A stretch of 64,000 bases of DNA, from assembly GCF_004342175.1 (NCBI RefSeq), contig NZ_SMAO01000006.1, positions 62,001 to 126,000 on the forward strand, given 5' to 3'. The stretch is from Thiobaca trueperi. Lineage in GTDB: Bacteria; Pseudomonadota; Gammaproteobacteria; Chromatiales; Chromatiaceae. A program made the translations under genes and the position numbers. The notes beneath the pieces are model-generated. The model made no database searches. It was not told the DNA's origin and saw nothing but the letters and a program-made list of their open reading frames with translations. Below are positions 33,765 through 43,589 of the stretch, piece by piece. Position 1 is the first letter of the stretch, and every line of letters starts with the position of its first letter.

Positions 33765-34074
33765 GAATTGATCAATAGCGGAAAACAGACGTTTTTCGGC
33801 GTCATGTGCCAAATACACAACAGTGCATTGCGTCAAGTTGGTGCGTTGGCGGCCTTTGTCTCGCCCGCCCGCACCAAAAGAGGTCGCTCGACAACGCAGA
33901 CGCCGCAACCCGGCATCCCTATAATGTCGCTTCACCCTCAATCCGGCAGTTTGAACCGCTCTTTTCAGGGTTTAGCGTCGCTTTCGCCGTGCCCGGATCG
34001 TCAGGGCGTGCAGACGGAGACGGATTGGTTCAGCCACGGGTCGCCCACGACCCCGCACACGGAGATATTCACCC

Positions 34075-34341
34075 ATGTTGGATCCCAAACAATTCGACGA
34101 TCTGGTTCAGCGGCTGTCATCGGCGATGCCAAAAGGCATCCAGGTGTTGCAGGAAGACATCAACCGCAATCTTCGCGCCTCGCTCGAAGCAGGTCTGGGT
34201 CGGCTGGACCTGGTGACCCGCGAGGAATTCGATGTCCAGTCCGCTGTGCTGGCGCGCACCCGCGAGAAAGTCGCCGCGCTGGAGAAGCAGGTGAGCGCCC
34301 TGGAGCAGGCGCTCGCCATCGCCCGCTCACCGGCTGACTGA
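34075..34341 (+). CDS. ubiK: Ubiquinone biosynthesis accessory factor UbiK (YqiC/BMFP)
   Basis: The 88-residue protein starts MLDPKQFDDLVQRLSSAMP and ends in a leucine-zipper-like coiled coil (REKVAALEKQVSALEQAL), the standard UbiK/BMFP architecture. In Enterobacteria it helps aerobic ubiquinone synthesis through the Ubi complex and binds membrane lipids. It lies 16 bases upstream of comM, the same order seen in other gammaproteobacteria. Confidence 0.9.
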   Translation: MLDPKQFDDLVQRLSSAMPKGIQVLQEDINRNLRASLEAGLGRLDLVTREEFDVQSAVLARTREKVAALEKQVSALEQALAIARSPAD

Positions 34342-34357
34342 GCGCGCGGCGGCTGAC

Positions 34358-35881
34358 TTGACACTCTGCATTCTTCACAGCCGCGCCCGCGTCGGCATTC
34401 ATGCCCCGGCGGTGACGGTCGAGGTCCATCTGTCCGGCGGACTGCCGGCGCTTTCGATGGTCGGTCTGCCGGAACTGGCGGTGAAGGAAAGCAAGGACCG
34501 GGTGCGCGGCGCCCTGCTCAATGGCCGCTTTCGTTTTCCCGATGGCCGTCTCACCATCAATCTGGCCCCGGCTGATCTGCCGAAGGAGGGCGGGCGTTTC
34601 GATCTGCCCATCGCGCTCGGGATTCTCGGCGCCTCGGGACAGATTCCCGCTGAGACGCTCGGACGCTATGAATTCATTGGCGAGCTGGCGCTGTCCGGCG
34701 AACTGCGCCCGGTCACGGGTGTGCTCCCGGCCGCTGTCGCCGCACGCGATGCGGAGCGTGAACTCATCCTGCCGCATGAGAACGCCGCCGAAGCGGCCCT
34801 GGTCAGCGGTCTGTCGCTGCGACCGGCAGGGCATCTGCTGGAGGTCTGCGAGCATCTGAATGGAACCAGTCTACTGTCCGGCTTCATAGCGGCTGATTCC
34901 ATCCGGATCGAGCCCGATTATCCCGATCTGGCCGAGGTGCGCGGTCAGGAGCACGCCAAGCGGGCGCTGGAGATTGCCGCCAGCGGCGGGCATTCGCTGC
35001 TCCTGCTCGGCCCGCCCGGCACCGGCAAGTCGATGCTGGCCAACCGGCTGCCCGGACTGCTGCCAGCCATGACCGAAGACGAGGCGCTGGAGACGGCGGC
35101 GATCCGTTCGGTCAGCGACCGCGCCGCCTTCGATCCCGCCCGCTGGCGCGAGCGGCCCTTTCGCGCCCCGCATCACACCGCCTCAGCCGTGGCGCTGGTC
35201 GGCGGCGGCAGCAATCCGCGACCGGGTGAGATCTCGCTGGCGCATCAGGGCGTGCTCTTTCTCGACGAACTGCCCGAGTTTGACCGCAAGGTGCTTGAAG
35301 TCCTGCGCGAACCGCTGGAGTCAGGTCATATCGATATTTCACGCGCGGCACGACAGGCGCGCTTTCCGGCGCGTTTTCAGTTGATTGCCGCGATGAATCC
35401 CTGTCCCTGCGGTTATCTTGGGGACAGCAGCGGACGCTGTCGCTGCACCATTGAACAGATCGGACGCTATCGGGGGCGCATCTCCGGCCCGCTGCTCGAC
35501 CGCATCGACATGCATGTGGAAGTGCCGCGACTGGATGTCTCGCAGCTCGGCGGCCCGCTGCCAATGGGGACCGAGACCACCGCCAGCGTGCGCGCACGAG
35601 TCATCGCCGCGCGCAACAGACAACTGACCCGCGCCGGCAAGCCGAACCATGCCCTGACCCCAAGCGAGATCGACCGCGACTGCGTCCTGGATCACGCCGG
35701 TCGGCAACTGATGGAGCAGGCGCTGACCCGGCTTGCGCTCTCCGCACGCGCCTACCATCGCATCCTCAAGGTCGCCCGCACCATTGCCGATCTACAGGGC
35801 GCGGACGCCATCGACACCGCCCATCTGAGCGAGGCCATCGGGTATCGGCGGCTGGATCGGGGGGCGGCGGGGGCAAAATGA
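34358..35881 (+). CDS. comM: YifB/ComM family Mg-chelatase-like AAA+ ATPase
   Basis: The 507-residue protein has an N-terminal Lon-protease-like fold (HAPAVTVEVHLSGGLPALSM, GLPELAVKESKDRVRGALLN), Walker A LLGPPGTGKSMLANRL, Walker B GVLFLDELPEF and the CPCGYLGD and RISGPLLDRIDMHVE motifs. ComM is a hexameric helicase promoting branch migration during natural transformation. The only start giving the full conserved N-terminus is TTG at 34358 (MTLCILHSRARVGIHAP). It is probably co-transcribed with ubiK. A composite repeat follows. Confidence 0.93.
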   Translation: MTLCILHSRARVGIHAPAVTVEVHLSGGLPALSMVGLPELAVKESKDRVRGALLNGRFRFPDGRLTINLAPADLPKEGGRFDLPIALGILGASGQIPAETLGRYEFIGELALSGELRPVTGVLPAAVAARDAERELILPHENAAEAALVSGLSLRPAGHLLEVCEHLNGTSLLSGFIAADSIRIEPDYPDLAEVRGQEHAKRALEIAASGGHSLLLLGPPGTGKSMLANRLPGLLPAMTEDEALETAAIRSVSDRAAFDPARWRERPFRAPHHTASAVALVGGGSNPRPGEISLAHQGVLFLDELPEFDRKVLEVLREPLESGHIDISRAARQARFPARFQLIAAMNPCPCGYLGDSSGRCRCTIEQIGRYRGRISGPLLDRIDMHVEVPRLDVSQLGGPLPMGTETTASVRARVIAARNRQLTRAGKPNHALTPSEIDRDCVLDHAGRQLMEQALTRLALSARAYHRILKVARTIADLQGADAIDTAHLSEAIGYRRLDRGAAGAK

Positions 35882-35909
35882 TCGGGGAATCATCCATGTG
35901 TATCTTTTC

Positions 35910-36154
35910 GACAGGATTAAACCCCGCCCAGAGTGGTATGCGATGTTTCTGGATTGGATCAACCTTGGCAGCACCCACGATTGTCGGAGTCTGCGCGGTT
36001 TAAAATATTAAGAAATATGAAATTTTAAACCGCACACCCACTGAGGTCGGTGAAATCCCCAGGCTCAAACACAAATTGAAAATTACGCATGTCGCACTGG
36101 GCGCGGTTTAACAGGATTCTTTAACCGCTTGTTTTAAATCCTGTCAATCCTGCC
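35910..36154 (-). repeat. Composite MITE-like palindromic repeat, full copy B (inverted)
   Basis: This 245-base element is the inverted counterpart of the copy at 3322-3565. It begins GACAGGATTAAACC and ends AATCCTGCC, with modules at about 35917-36003 and 36023-36109 bounded by TTAAACC and GCGGTTTAA, in the reverse order. It fills the gap between comM and the ABC-F gene; apart from it I see nothing in 35882-36182. The sequence differs from copy A at many positions but keeps the layout, lengths and the pairing ends. Confidence 0.8.
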
Positions 36155-36182
36155 TGAATTCAAATCCTTATATCGAGTTCAC

Positions 36183-38081
36183 ATGCTGCAACTGAAAGAC
36201 CTGAGTTTCCGCCGTGGTCCCAACCTCCTGCTGGAGGGGGCCACGCTCACCGTTTATCCGGGCCAGAAGGCGGGGCTGGTCGGTGCCAATGGCTGCGGCA
36301 AATCGAGCCTCTTTGCGCTGCTGCTCGGCGATCTGCACGCGGACGCAGGCGAGGTCGCGATCCCGGTCGGCTGGGAGATTGCGCATGTCGCCCAGCACAC
36401 CCCGGATACCGACCGCGCAGCCATTGAATTCGTGCTGGATGGCGACCGCGAGCTGCGCCAGATCCAGGCCGAGCTGGCCGAGGCCGATGCAGCGGGTGAC
36501 GGTCTGCGTCACGGCGAGCTGCTGGGTCGCTTCGAGTCCATCGGCGGCTACGATGCTGAGAGCCGCGCCGCGCGTCTGCTGCATGGCCTGGGCTTCGCGC
36601 CGGGCGACGAGCGGCGCGCGGTCAACAGCTATTCGGGCGGCTGGCGGATGCGTCTGGCGCTGGCGCGCACCCTCATGTGCCGCTCGGATCTGCTGCTGCT
36701 CGACGAGCCGACGAACCATCTGGATCTGGACGCGGTCATCTGGCTCGAAGGCTGGCTCAAGTCCTATCCGGGAACCCTGGTGCTGATCTCGCACGACCGC
36801 GATTTTCTGGATGCGGTGGCGACGCATATCCTGCATCTGGAGCATCAGCATCTCACGCTCTACGCGGGCAATTATTCCGGCTTCGAGCGCCAGCGCGCCG
36901 AGCGTCTGGCCCAGCAGCAGTCGGCCTTTGTCCGTCAGCAGCGCGAGATCGCGCACATGCACAGCTTCGTCGAGCGTTTCCGGGCCAAGGCCAGCAAGGC
37001 GCGGCAGGCGCAGAGCCGGCTCAAGGCGCTGGAGCGCATGGAGCTGATCGCCCCGGCCCATGTCGATTCACCGTTCCGTTTCGGCTTCGAGTCGGCGGAG
37101 AATCTGCCTCATCCGCTGCTGCGTCTGGACGAAGCGGCGGCGGGCTATGGCGAGCGGCCCATTCTCAGCGGGGTCAGACTCAGCCTGGATCCGGGCGACC
37201 GCATCGGTCTCCTGGGACGCAACGGCGCCGGTAAATCGACCCTGATCAAGGTGCTGGCGGGCGATCTGTCGCTCCTGTCCGGGCGCTGCGAACGCGCTCA
37301 GGATCTGCGCGTGGGCTATTTCGCCCAACATCAACTGGATCAGCTCCACCGCGACGACACCCCGCTCGGTCATCTGCGCCGGGTCGATCCGGGCGCGACC
37401 GAGCAGACCCTGCGCAGTTATCTGGGCGGCTTCGGCTTTGCCGGCGACCGCGCGCTCGATCCGGTCGCGCCGCTGTCGGGCGGCGAAAAGGCGCGTCTGG
37501 TGCTCGCGCTGCTCATCCGCCAGCGGCCCAATCTGCTGCTGCTCGACGAGCCGACCAACCATCTGGATCTGGAGATGCGTCACGCACTCAGCGAGGCGTT
37601 GCAGGGTTTCGACGGGGCGCTGGTGCTGGTCTCGCATGACCGCCATCTGCTGCGCGTCACCAGCGATACCCTGCTGCTGGTCGATGGCGGCGGGGTGCGG
37701 CCCTTCGACGGCGATCTGGACGATTACCCGGCCTGGCTGGCGGCCAGCGAGCGCGAGTCGCGCCAGACGAACGAGGGCGACACGGCGCGCGAGAGCGGCG
37801 ACCGCAGACAGCAGCGCCGTCAGGCCGCCGAATCGCGCAAGGCGTTACAGCCACTGCGCAACCGCGAAAAACAACTGGAACAACGGATGGAGACGCTCAC
37901 TGCACGACGCGCGGCGCTCGAAGAGGCGCTGGCCGCACCCGATCTCTATGAGCCGGACGGCAAGACCCGGCTGCTCGCGCTGCTGGCCGAACAGCGTCAG
38001 GTCGGCGCGGATCTGACCGCGACCGAAGACGCCTGGATCGAGGTCAGCGAGGCCATCGAGCAATTCCAGAGCGATGTCTGA
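36183..38081 (+). CDS. ABC-F family ATPase (YheS-like)
   Basis: The 632-residue protein has two ABC domains with no membrane part. Domain 1: Walker A GANGCGKSSLF, signature YSGGWRMRLALARTLM, Walker B LLLLDEPTNHLDLDAV. Domain 2: Walker A GRNGAGKSTLIKVL, signature LSGGEKARLVLALLI, Walker B LLLLDEPTNHLDLEM. The linker between (SFVERFRAKASKARQAQSR) is the P-site tRNA interaction motif. The C-terminal coiled coil (LRNREKQLEQRMETLTARR) matches YheS. ABC-F proteins act on ribosomes, relieving stalled translation or antibiotic effects. Confidence 0.93.
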   Translation: MLQLKDLSFRRGPNLLLEGATLTVYPGQKAGLVGANGCGKSSLFALLLGDLHADAGEVAIPVGWEIAHVAQHTPDTDRAAIEFVLDGDRELRQIQAELAEADAAGDGLRHGELLGRFESIGGYDAESRAARLLHGLGFAPGDERRAVNSYSGGWRMRLALARTLMCRSDLLLLDEPTNHLDLDAVIWLEGWLKSYPGTLVLISHDRDFLDAVATHILHLEHQHLTLYAGNYSGFERQRAERLAQQQSAFVRQQREIAHMHSFVERFRAKASKARQAQSRLKALERMELIAPAHVDSPFRFGFESAENLPHPLLRLDEAAAGYGERPILSGVRLSLDPGDRIGLLGRNGAGKSTLIKVLAGDLSLLSGRCERAQDLRVGYFAQHQLDQLHRDDTPLGHLRRVDPGATEQTLRSYLGGFGFAGDRALDPVAPLSGGEKARLVLALLIRQRPNLLLLDEPTNHLDLEMRHALSEALQGFDGALVLVSHDRHLLRVTSDTLLLVDGGGVRPFDGDLDDYPAWLAASERESRQTNEGDTARESGDRRQQRRQAAESRKALQPLRNREKQLEQRMETLTARRAALEEALAAPDLYEPDGKTRLLALLAEQRQVGADLTATEDAWIEVSEAIEQFQSDV

Positions 38082-38094
38082 TGAGTAACCGGCC

Positions 38095-38631
38095 ATGATA
38101 CGGATCTCTTCACGCCTGCGGCGTCAGGCGCGGATCGTCATGGCTCAGGGCGAACGGCGTCTGCCCGTGAAACGGCTGCTCGTCTCGCTGATCGTGCTGC
38201 TCCTGCTGTATGGGCTGTCACCTTTTGTCACGCTCTGGAGTCTGAACCGGGCGCTGATCCGCAATGATCAGGCGGCGCTCGCGACCCTGGTGGATCTGGA
38301 TGCCATCCGCGACGAGATCGCGCGCCGGCTCAACAAGGATCAGGACAGCGCCATCGACGCACTCTCCGACCCCTTCATCCAGTGGCTCGAAACGGGGATT
38401 CGTCAGCACGGCACCAGGGCGCTCGATACCCTGGTCACGCTCGACTGGGTGCGTGCACAGATGCGCCCTCAACTGACGGTCGGACAGGATCTGCGGTCGG
38501 TGCTGTCGCGCGGTTTTTTTGTCGGCCCACGCGACTTTCGCCTCCACATCGGGGCACCCGATGCGCCGCCCGTGATGGCGCGTCTGCATCTGAGCGTGAG
38601 TGGCTGGCGTCTGAACATGCTCTATTATTGA
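38095..38631 (+). CDS. DUF2939 domain-containing protein
   Basis: The 178-residue product has a basic N-terminus, one transmembrane helix (LLVSLIVLLLLYGLSPFVTL) and the DUF2939 core LIRNDQAALATLVDLDAIRDE. A bound in-frame ATG exists at 38140, but 38095 is used as the first start after the ABC-F stop. Function is unknown; a paralogue is at 9933-10493. It lies 13 bases after the ABC-F gene and may share its transcript. Confidence 0.7.
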   Translation: MIRISSRLRRQARIVMAQGERRLPVKRLLVSLIVLLLLYGLSPFVTLWSLNRALIRNDQAALATLVDLDAIRDEIARRLNKDQDSAIDALSDPFIQWLETGIRQHGTRALDTLVTLDWVRAQMRPQLTVGQDLRSVLSRGFFVGPRDFRLHIGAPDAPPVMARLHLSVSGWRLNMLYY

Positions 38632-38668
38632 TCCCGGCCTGAAACGCCTGCCGCAGACGACGATCCGC

Positions 38669-38962
38669 ATGCCTGATAAAAAGCTGCTTCCATCCAACCG
38701 GGCGCGCCAAGTGGTCGGCCCGCTTCTCGGGCCGAGCGATAGTCCATTCAAGGACTATCTCCGCGCAACCGACTATTGCACGGCGGTCATGACCTATACC
38801 GATCTTGAACATGACCGTGAATACCTGGCCCAGTGGCGCGCCGCCTTCGCGGCGCTGATGGTCGCCAGCGACACTGAACGCGAACGTCTGCTGACCCGGC
38901 TGCGCGGCGACCACAGGGACGACCGCTCGCCTTTGCCGGCTCTGCTCGCAAGCCGTCATTGA
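38669..38962 (+). CDS. Small protein of unknown function
   Basis: A 97-residue, charged, soluble product (MPDKKLLPSNRARQVVGP, then LEHDREYLAQWRAAFAALMV) with no motif I recognise. It sits between the DUF2939 gene and glycogen phosphorylase in the same direction, and its codon use looks like that of its neighbours. No strong Shine-Dalgarno is visible. It could be a real lineage-specific gene; no function is proposed. Confidence 0.5.
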   Translation: MPDKKLLPSNRARQVVGPLLGPSDSPFKDYLRATDYCTAVMTYTDLEHDREYLAQWRAAFAALMVASDTERERLLTRLRGDHRDDRSPLPALLASRH

Positions 38963-39066
38963 CGATGCGGGCTGGTCGCGGCGGCTGGCTGCATTCGCTC
39001 GCGCAGCCACTTGCAGCTACTATAACGAGCAATGCTCACACGCTCCCAATACAGGATCCCACAGCC

Positions 39067-41571
39067 ATGTCCCCTTTGAACGATCGCATCAAGAGTCGCC
39101 CGAACGATAAATTTTTCGATCTGCCGCCCCTGCCGCTGGACGCCGAGGGTCTGGCGAAGGATTTTCGGCACTATTACGCCTATACCTTCGGCCGGGATCG
39201 GGATTCTCTATCGGTCTATTATCCTTACAAGGCGCTGGCGACGGCCGTGCGTGACCGTCTCATGGAGCGTTGGAAACGCACCCGGCGCGCCTATGACGAA
39301 ACGGACTGCAAACGTACCTATTATCTCTCGCTCGAATTCCTGATGGGGCGCACGTTATCCAATGCGATGCTCAATCTGGGGATCGAAGACGCGGCGACTC
39401 AGGGGCTCTATGACCTGGGCATCGATCTGGAGGAGATCACCAGCAACGAACCCGATGCCGGGCTGGGCAACGGCGGTCTGGGTCGGCTTGCCGCCTGCTT
39501 TCTCGATTCCTGCGCCACCCTGCAACTCCCGGTCAGGGGTTATGGGCTGCGCTATGAATACGGCATGTTCCGCCAGTTGATCGAAAATGGCGAACAGATG
39601 GAAGAACCGGATCACTGGCTGCGCAACGGCAATCCCTGGGAGCTGGAGCGCCCCAAATTCACCCAGCGCATCCCCTTCGGCGGTTACACCGAGACCTATC
39701 ACGATCATGCCGGACGACCGAAGACACGCTGGGTGGGTACCCACGATGTCCTGGCTGTCCCTTACGATATTCCCATCCCCGGTTATCGCAACGACACCGT
39801 CAATACGCTGCGTCTGTGGAAGGCCGCCGCGACGGACGAGTTCAATCTCGGTGAGTTCAACGCCGGCAGCTATCCTGAATCAGTCGCGCAGAAGAATGCC
39901 GCCGAGCACATCACCATGGTGCTCTATCCCAATGACGCCAGCGAGAACGGTAAGGAACTGCGGCTGCGGCAGCAGTTCTTTCTCGCCAGTGCCAGCATCA
40001 AAGACGTGCTGCGCGACTGGATCCGACTGCATGGCGCCGATTTCAGCCGCTTCGGCGAACGCAACTGTTTCCAGCTCAACGATACCCATCCGGCGGTTTC
40101 GGTCGCCGAACTGATGCGTCAACTGATGGACGAGCATGGTCTGGAATGGGACGCGGCCTGGGCCATCACCCGCCAGACCATGGCCTACACCAATCACACG
40201 CTCCTGCCCGAGGCGTTGGAGCGATGGCCGGTGCGGCTCTTCCGTCAACTGCTGCCGCGTATCCTGGAGATCATCTTCGAGATCAACGCCCGTTTCCTGG
40301 CCGAGGTCGCGACCCGCTGGCCCGGCGACACGAATCGCCAGCGGCGCATGTCGCTGATCGAAGAAGGCGACGATCCGCAGGTGCGGATGGCCTGGCTGGC
40401 CATCGTCGGCAGTTTTTCGGTCAACGGCGTGGCGGCGCTGCACTCAGAGCTGCTGATCGACGGTCTGTTCCGCGATTTCCATGACCTCTGGCCTAACAAG
40501 TTCAACAACAAGACCAATGGCGTCACACCCCGTCGCTGGCTGGCGATGTGCAATCCGGGGCTGCGCGACCTGCTCGACGAGACCATCGGCACCGACTGGG
40601 TCAAGGATCTCAGTCAGCTCGAACGACTTGTGCCCTTTGCTGAGGATGCCGCCTTCCGCGACCGCTGGCACGCCATCAAGCAGGACAACAAGCGCCGCCT
40701 GGCCGAGCAGATCAGCCAGATCTGCCAGGTCGAGTTTCCGCTGGACGCCATTTTTGATGTGCAGGTCAAGCGCATCCATGAATACAAGCGCCAGTTGCTC
40801 AACATCCTGCATGTCATCCATCTCTACAACCGCATCAAGCACGGTGATACGGCGAACTGGACCCCGCGTGCGGTGCTGATCGGTGGCAAGGCCGCGCCCG
40901 GCTATGTCATGGCCAAGCAGATCATCCGGCTCATCAACAAGGTGGCGCAGGTGGTCAACGCCGATCCGGCAACCGAGGGGCTGTTGCGGGTCGCCTTCGT
41001 GCCGGATTATCGGGTCTCGCTGATGGAGGTCATCGCTCCCGGCACCGATCTCTCCGAGCAGATCTCGACCGCCGGCAAGGAGGCTTCGGGCACCGGCAAC
41101 ATGAAGTTCATGATGAACGGTGCGGTCACCATCGGCACGCTCGACGGTGCCAACATCGAGATCCGCGAGCAGGTGGGCGAGGACCATTTCTTCCTCTTCG
41201 GCCTGACCGCCGCCGGGGTCGAGTCGCTGCGTCAGCACTATGATCCGAACAGCCTCATCGCCAATGATCCGGCGCTGCGGGAGGTCATGAATCTGCTGGA
41301 ATCGGGTCACTTCAACCAGTTCGAGGGCGGCATCTTCGATCAGGTCATCTTCTCGATCCGCAACCCGCATGATCCCTGGATGACCGCCGCCGATTTCCGG
41401 GGCTATATCGAGGCCCAAGAGCGGGCCGCCGCTGCGTATCGCGACCGCCATCACTGGCTGCGGATGAGCGTCCTCAACACCGCTCGCAGCGGACATTTCT
41501 CATCGGATCGCACCATCTCTGAGTACAACCGCGACATCTGGCGACTGACCCCGACCAAACCGCAGGATTGA
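39067..41571 (+). CDS. glgP: Glycogen/starch/alpha-glucan phosphorylase
   Basis: The 834-residue enzyme degrades glycogen to glucose 1-phosphate with pyridoxal phosphate. Motifs include YYLSLEFLMGRTLSNAMLNL, EPDAGLGNGGLGRLAACFLD, NDTHPAVSVAELMR, TNGVTPRRWL and the PLP-lysine region EASGTGNMKFMMNGAVTIGT. Its length is standard. The ATG at 39067 is selected because conserved sequence begins soon after; the frame extends upstream to 38959 without homology. Glycogen is a major storage polymer of purple sulfur bacteria and fuels their dark metabolism. Confidence 0.96.
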   Translation: MSPLNDRIKSRPNDKFFDLPPLPLDAEGLAKDFRHYYAYTFGRDRDSLSVYYPYKALATAVRDRLMERWKRTRRAYDETDCKRTYYLSLEFLMGRTLSNAMLNLGIEDAATQGLYDLGIDLEEITSNEPDAGLGNGGLGRLAACFLDSCATLQLPVRGYGLRYEYGMFRQLIENGEQMEEPDHWLRNGNPWELERPKFTQRIPFGGYTETYHDHAGRPKTRWVGTHDVLAVPYDIPIPGYRNDTVNTLRLWKAAATDEFNLGEFNAGSYPESVAQKNAAEHITMVLYPNDASENGKELRLRQQFFLASASIKDVLRDWIRLHGADFSRFGERNCFQLNDTHPAVSVAELMRQLMDEHGLEWDAAWAITRQTMAYTNHTLLPEALERWPVRLFRQLLPRILEIIFEINARFLAEVATRWPGDTNRQRRMSLIEEGDDPQVRMAWLAIVGSFSVNGVAALHSELLIDGLFRDFHDLWPNKFNNKTNGVTPRRWLAMCNPGLRDLLDETIGTDWVKDLSQLERLVPFAEDAAFRDRWHAIKQDNKRRLAEQISQICQVEFPLDAIFDVQVKRIHEYKRQLLNILHVIHLYNRIKHGDTANWTPRAVLIGGKAAPGYVMAKQIIRLINKVAQVVNADPATEGLLRVAFVPDYRVSLMEVIAPGTDLSEQISTAGKEASGTGNMKFMMNGAVTIGTLDGANIEIREQVGEDHFFLFGLTAAGVESLRQHYDPNSLIANDPALREVMNLLESGHFNQFEGGIFDQVIFSIRNPHDPWMTAADFRGYIEAQERAAAAYRDRHHWLRMSVLNTARSGHFSSDRTISEYNRDIWRLTPTKPQD

Positions 41572-41640
41572 GGCAATCCTCAACCTGACGGGTCTGCTCC
41601 CGCGCCGGGATGGCGCGGGAGCAGACGGTGACAGCCGCCA

Positions 41641-43536
41641 TCAATTCGCCTCAGCGACACGCAGCACTTCCTCAATCGTCGTGCGGCCATCCAGCGCCTT
41701 GCGCAGTCCGTCCTGATACATGGTTTCCATCCCCTCGGTGACGGCGATCCGACGAATCTCGGTCGCGGTGGCGTGGGCAAGCACGGCCTGACGGATGGAG
41801 TCCGTCATCAGCAGCACCTCGGTAATGACCAGACGCCCGCGATAGCCGGTGCCGTTGCACTCGTCGCAGCCGACCGCGCGATGCAGATCGATCTGTGTCG
41901 AACCGCCCGCCATGCTGGCAAAACGCTCGGCCAGTTCGGGCAGGGCGTGATAGGACTCGCGGCAATGGGGACAGAGCCGGCGTACCAGACGCTGGGCGAG
42001 GATGCCGTTGATGGTGGAGGTCAGCAGATAATCCTCGACCCCCATGTCCAGCAGACGGGTCACGCCGCTGGCGGCGTCGTTGGTATGCAGGGTGGAGAGC
42101 ACGACATGGCCGGTCAGCGCCGACTGCACCGCGATGCGGGCGGTCTCCAGGTCACGCATCTCGCCGACCATGATGATGTCCGGGTCCTGGCGGACGATGG
42201 CACGCAATGCGCCGGCGAAGGTCATGCCGATGGCTGACTTGACCTGGATCTGGTTGATGCCGGGGAGCTGGTACTCGACCGGATCCTCGACCGTGATGAT
42301 CTTGCGTTCTTCAGTGTTGAGCCGGCTGAGTGCGGTATAGAGCGTGGTGCTCTTGCCCGAACCGGTCGGCCCGGTTACCAGCAGGATGCCGTAGGGCTGC
42401 TCCAGGATGATCCGCAGCCGTTCGCGCGGCGTACCGTCGAAGCCGAGCGCATCGAGATCGAAGCGCACGCTTTCCTTGTCGAGCAGACGCATGACCACGC
42501 TCTCGCCGAACATGGTGGGCACGGTCGAGACACGCAGATCCAGTTCCTTGCCCTGGATGCGGATCGGGATACGCCCGTCCTGCGGCAGACGGCGTTCGGC
42601 GATATTGAGCTTGGCCATGATCTTGACGCGCGAGATGACGGCGGCGGTGGAGCGCACCGGCGGCGCATCGACCTCTTTCAAAATGCCATCGACCCGATAA
42701 CGTACCTTGAGCACATCGGCGAAGGGTTCGATATGAATATCCGACGCCCGCGACTCGACCGCCTTCTGGATCAGCAGGTTGACCATGCGGATGACCGGCG
42801 CCTCGCTGGCCAGATCCTTGAGATGCTCGATGTCTTCCTCATCGAAGTCGCCGAAATCGGCATCGGTGTCAGTGGGCGCCTCTTCGACCTTTTCGTAGAG
42901 CCGCTCAATGGCGGACTCGATCTCGGTCGGCGCCGCGACCGAGGCGCGCACCGCTTTGCCCGCCGCCATCTGCACCGCAGCCAGGACAAAGCTGTCGATT
43001 GGATTGGCTAGGGCAACCTGGATTTCCTCATCGTTTTCGGCCAGGGGCAGCACGCGGGCGTCTTTGAGAAAGCGCAGGGTAAAAAGGTCTTCGCCGACCG
43101 GCTCGACGGGAAAGGTCGCCGCATCCGCCAGCGGCAGATCCAGGACTTCGGACATGGTGCGCGCCATGTCGCGTTCCGAGATCAGCCCCAGACGCACCAG
43201 CATCGGCAGCAAGGGTTCTCCGCCGTCTTCAGCCAGACGCCGGGCGCGGGCGAAATCACCGGGGGTCAGTTTGCCTTCCTGCTGGAGCGAGAGCACCACA
43301 CGCATTTCGGGCGAGGGTGCCTGGGAGTCAGCCGGTTCTTCGGGCGCGGCGTCTTCCTCTCTGTTCCGGGACAGGGAATCGATCAGCGCAGCGGCGGCGA
43401 GTGCGCTCGGGGCGTCTGCGTCCGGCATCGCTTCCAAGCTGTCCTCTGCCTGAGACAGGAAGGGCTCATCCTGGTCATCACGGCGCGCGTGGATGACCGG
43501 CGCTTCGTCGAGTGTGGCGTCATCTTGCGCTGGCAT
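41641..43536 (-). CDS. gspE: Type II secretion/type IV pilus assembly ATPase (GspE/PulE)
   Basis: The 631-residue protein has a long acidic N-terminus, a MshEN/GspE N-terminal domain (LLPMLVRLGLISERDMARTM) and the GspE ATPase core: Walker A LVTGPTGSGKSTTLYTAL, Asp box ITVEDPVEYQLPGINQ, Walker B DPDIIMVGEMRDLETA and His box LSTLHTNDAASGV. A zinc-binding CPHC...CDEC pair is typical of GspE/PilB. It powers pseudopilus or pilus assembly at the inner membrane. The ATG at 43536 is chosen because GAGGGG precedes it; an earlier ATG at 43593 overlaps the upstream toxin stop by 4 bases but has no Shine-Dalgarno. No other secretion genes are adjacent. Confidence 0.88.
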   Translation of the reverse strand: MPAQDDATLDEAPVIHARRDDQDEPFLSQAEDSLEAMPDADAPSALAAAALIDSLSRNREEDAAPEEPADSQAPSPEMRVVLSLQQEGKLTPGDFARARRLAEDGGEPLLPMLVRLGLISERDMARTMSEVLDLPLADAATFPVEPVGEDLFTLRFLKDARVLPLAENDEEIQVALANPIDSFVLAAVQMAAGKAVRASVAAPTEIESAIERLYEKVEEAPTDTDADFGDFDEEDIEHLKDLASEAPVIRMVNLLIQKAVESRASDIHIEPFADVLKVRYRVDGILKEVDAPPVRSTAAVISRVKIMAKLNIAERRLPQDGRIPIRIQGKELDLRVSTVPTMFGESVVMRLLDKESVRFDLDALGFDGTPRERLRIILEQPYGILLVTGPTGSGKSTTLYTALSRLNTEERKIITVEDPVEYQLPGINQIQVKSAIGMTFAGALRAIVRQDPDIIMVGEMRDLETARIAVQSALTGHVVLSTLHTNDAASGVTRLLDMGVEDYLLTSTINGILAQRLVRRLCPHCRESYHALPELAERFASMAGGSTQIDLHRAVGCDECNGTGYRGRLVITEVLLMTDSIRQAVLAHATATEIRRIAVTEGMETMYQDGLRKALDGRTTIEEVLRVAEAN

Positions 43537-43589
43537 TGGATTCGTTCCCCTCGTCGGTTCGTTCGGGCTGTAAGCGTCGGTCATTTCGA

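Noticed and set aside
41641-43536. A complete type II secretion or pilus operon
   Set aside because: Only the ATPase gene is present; neighbours are glycogen phosphorylase and a toxin-antitoxin pair.
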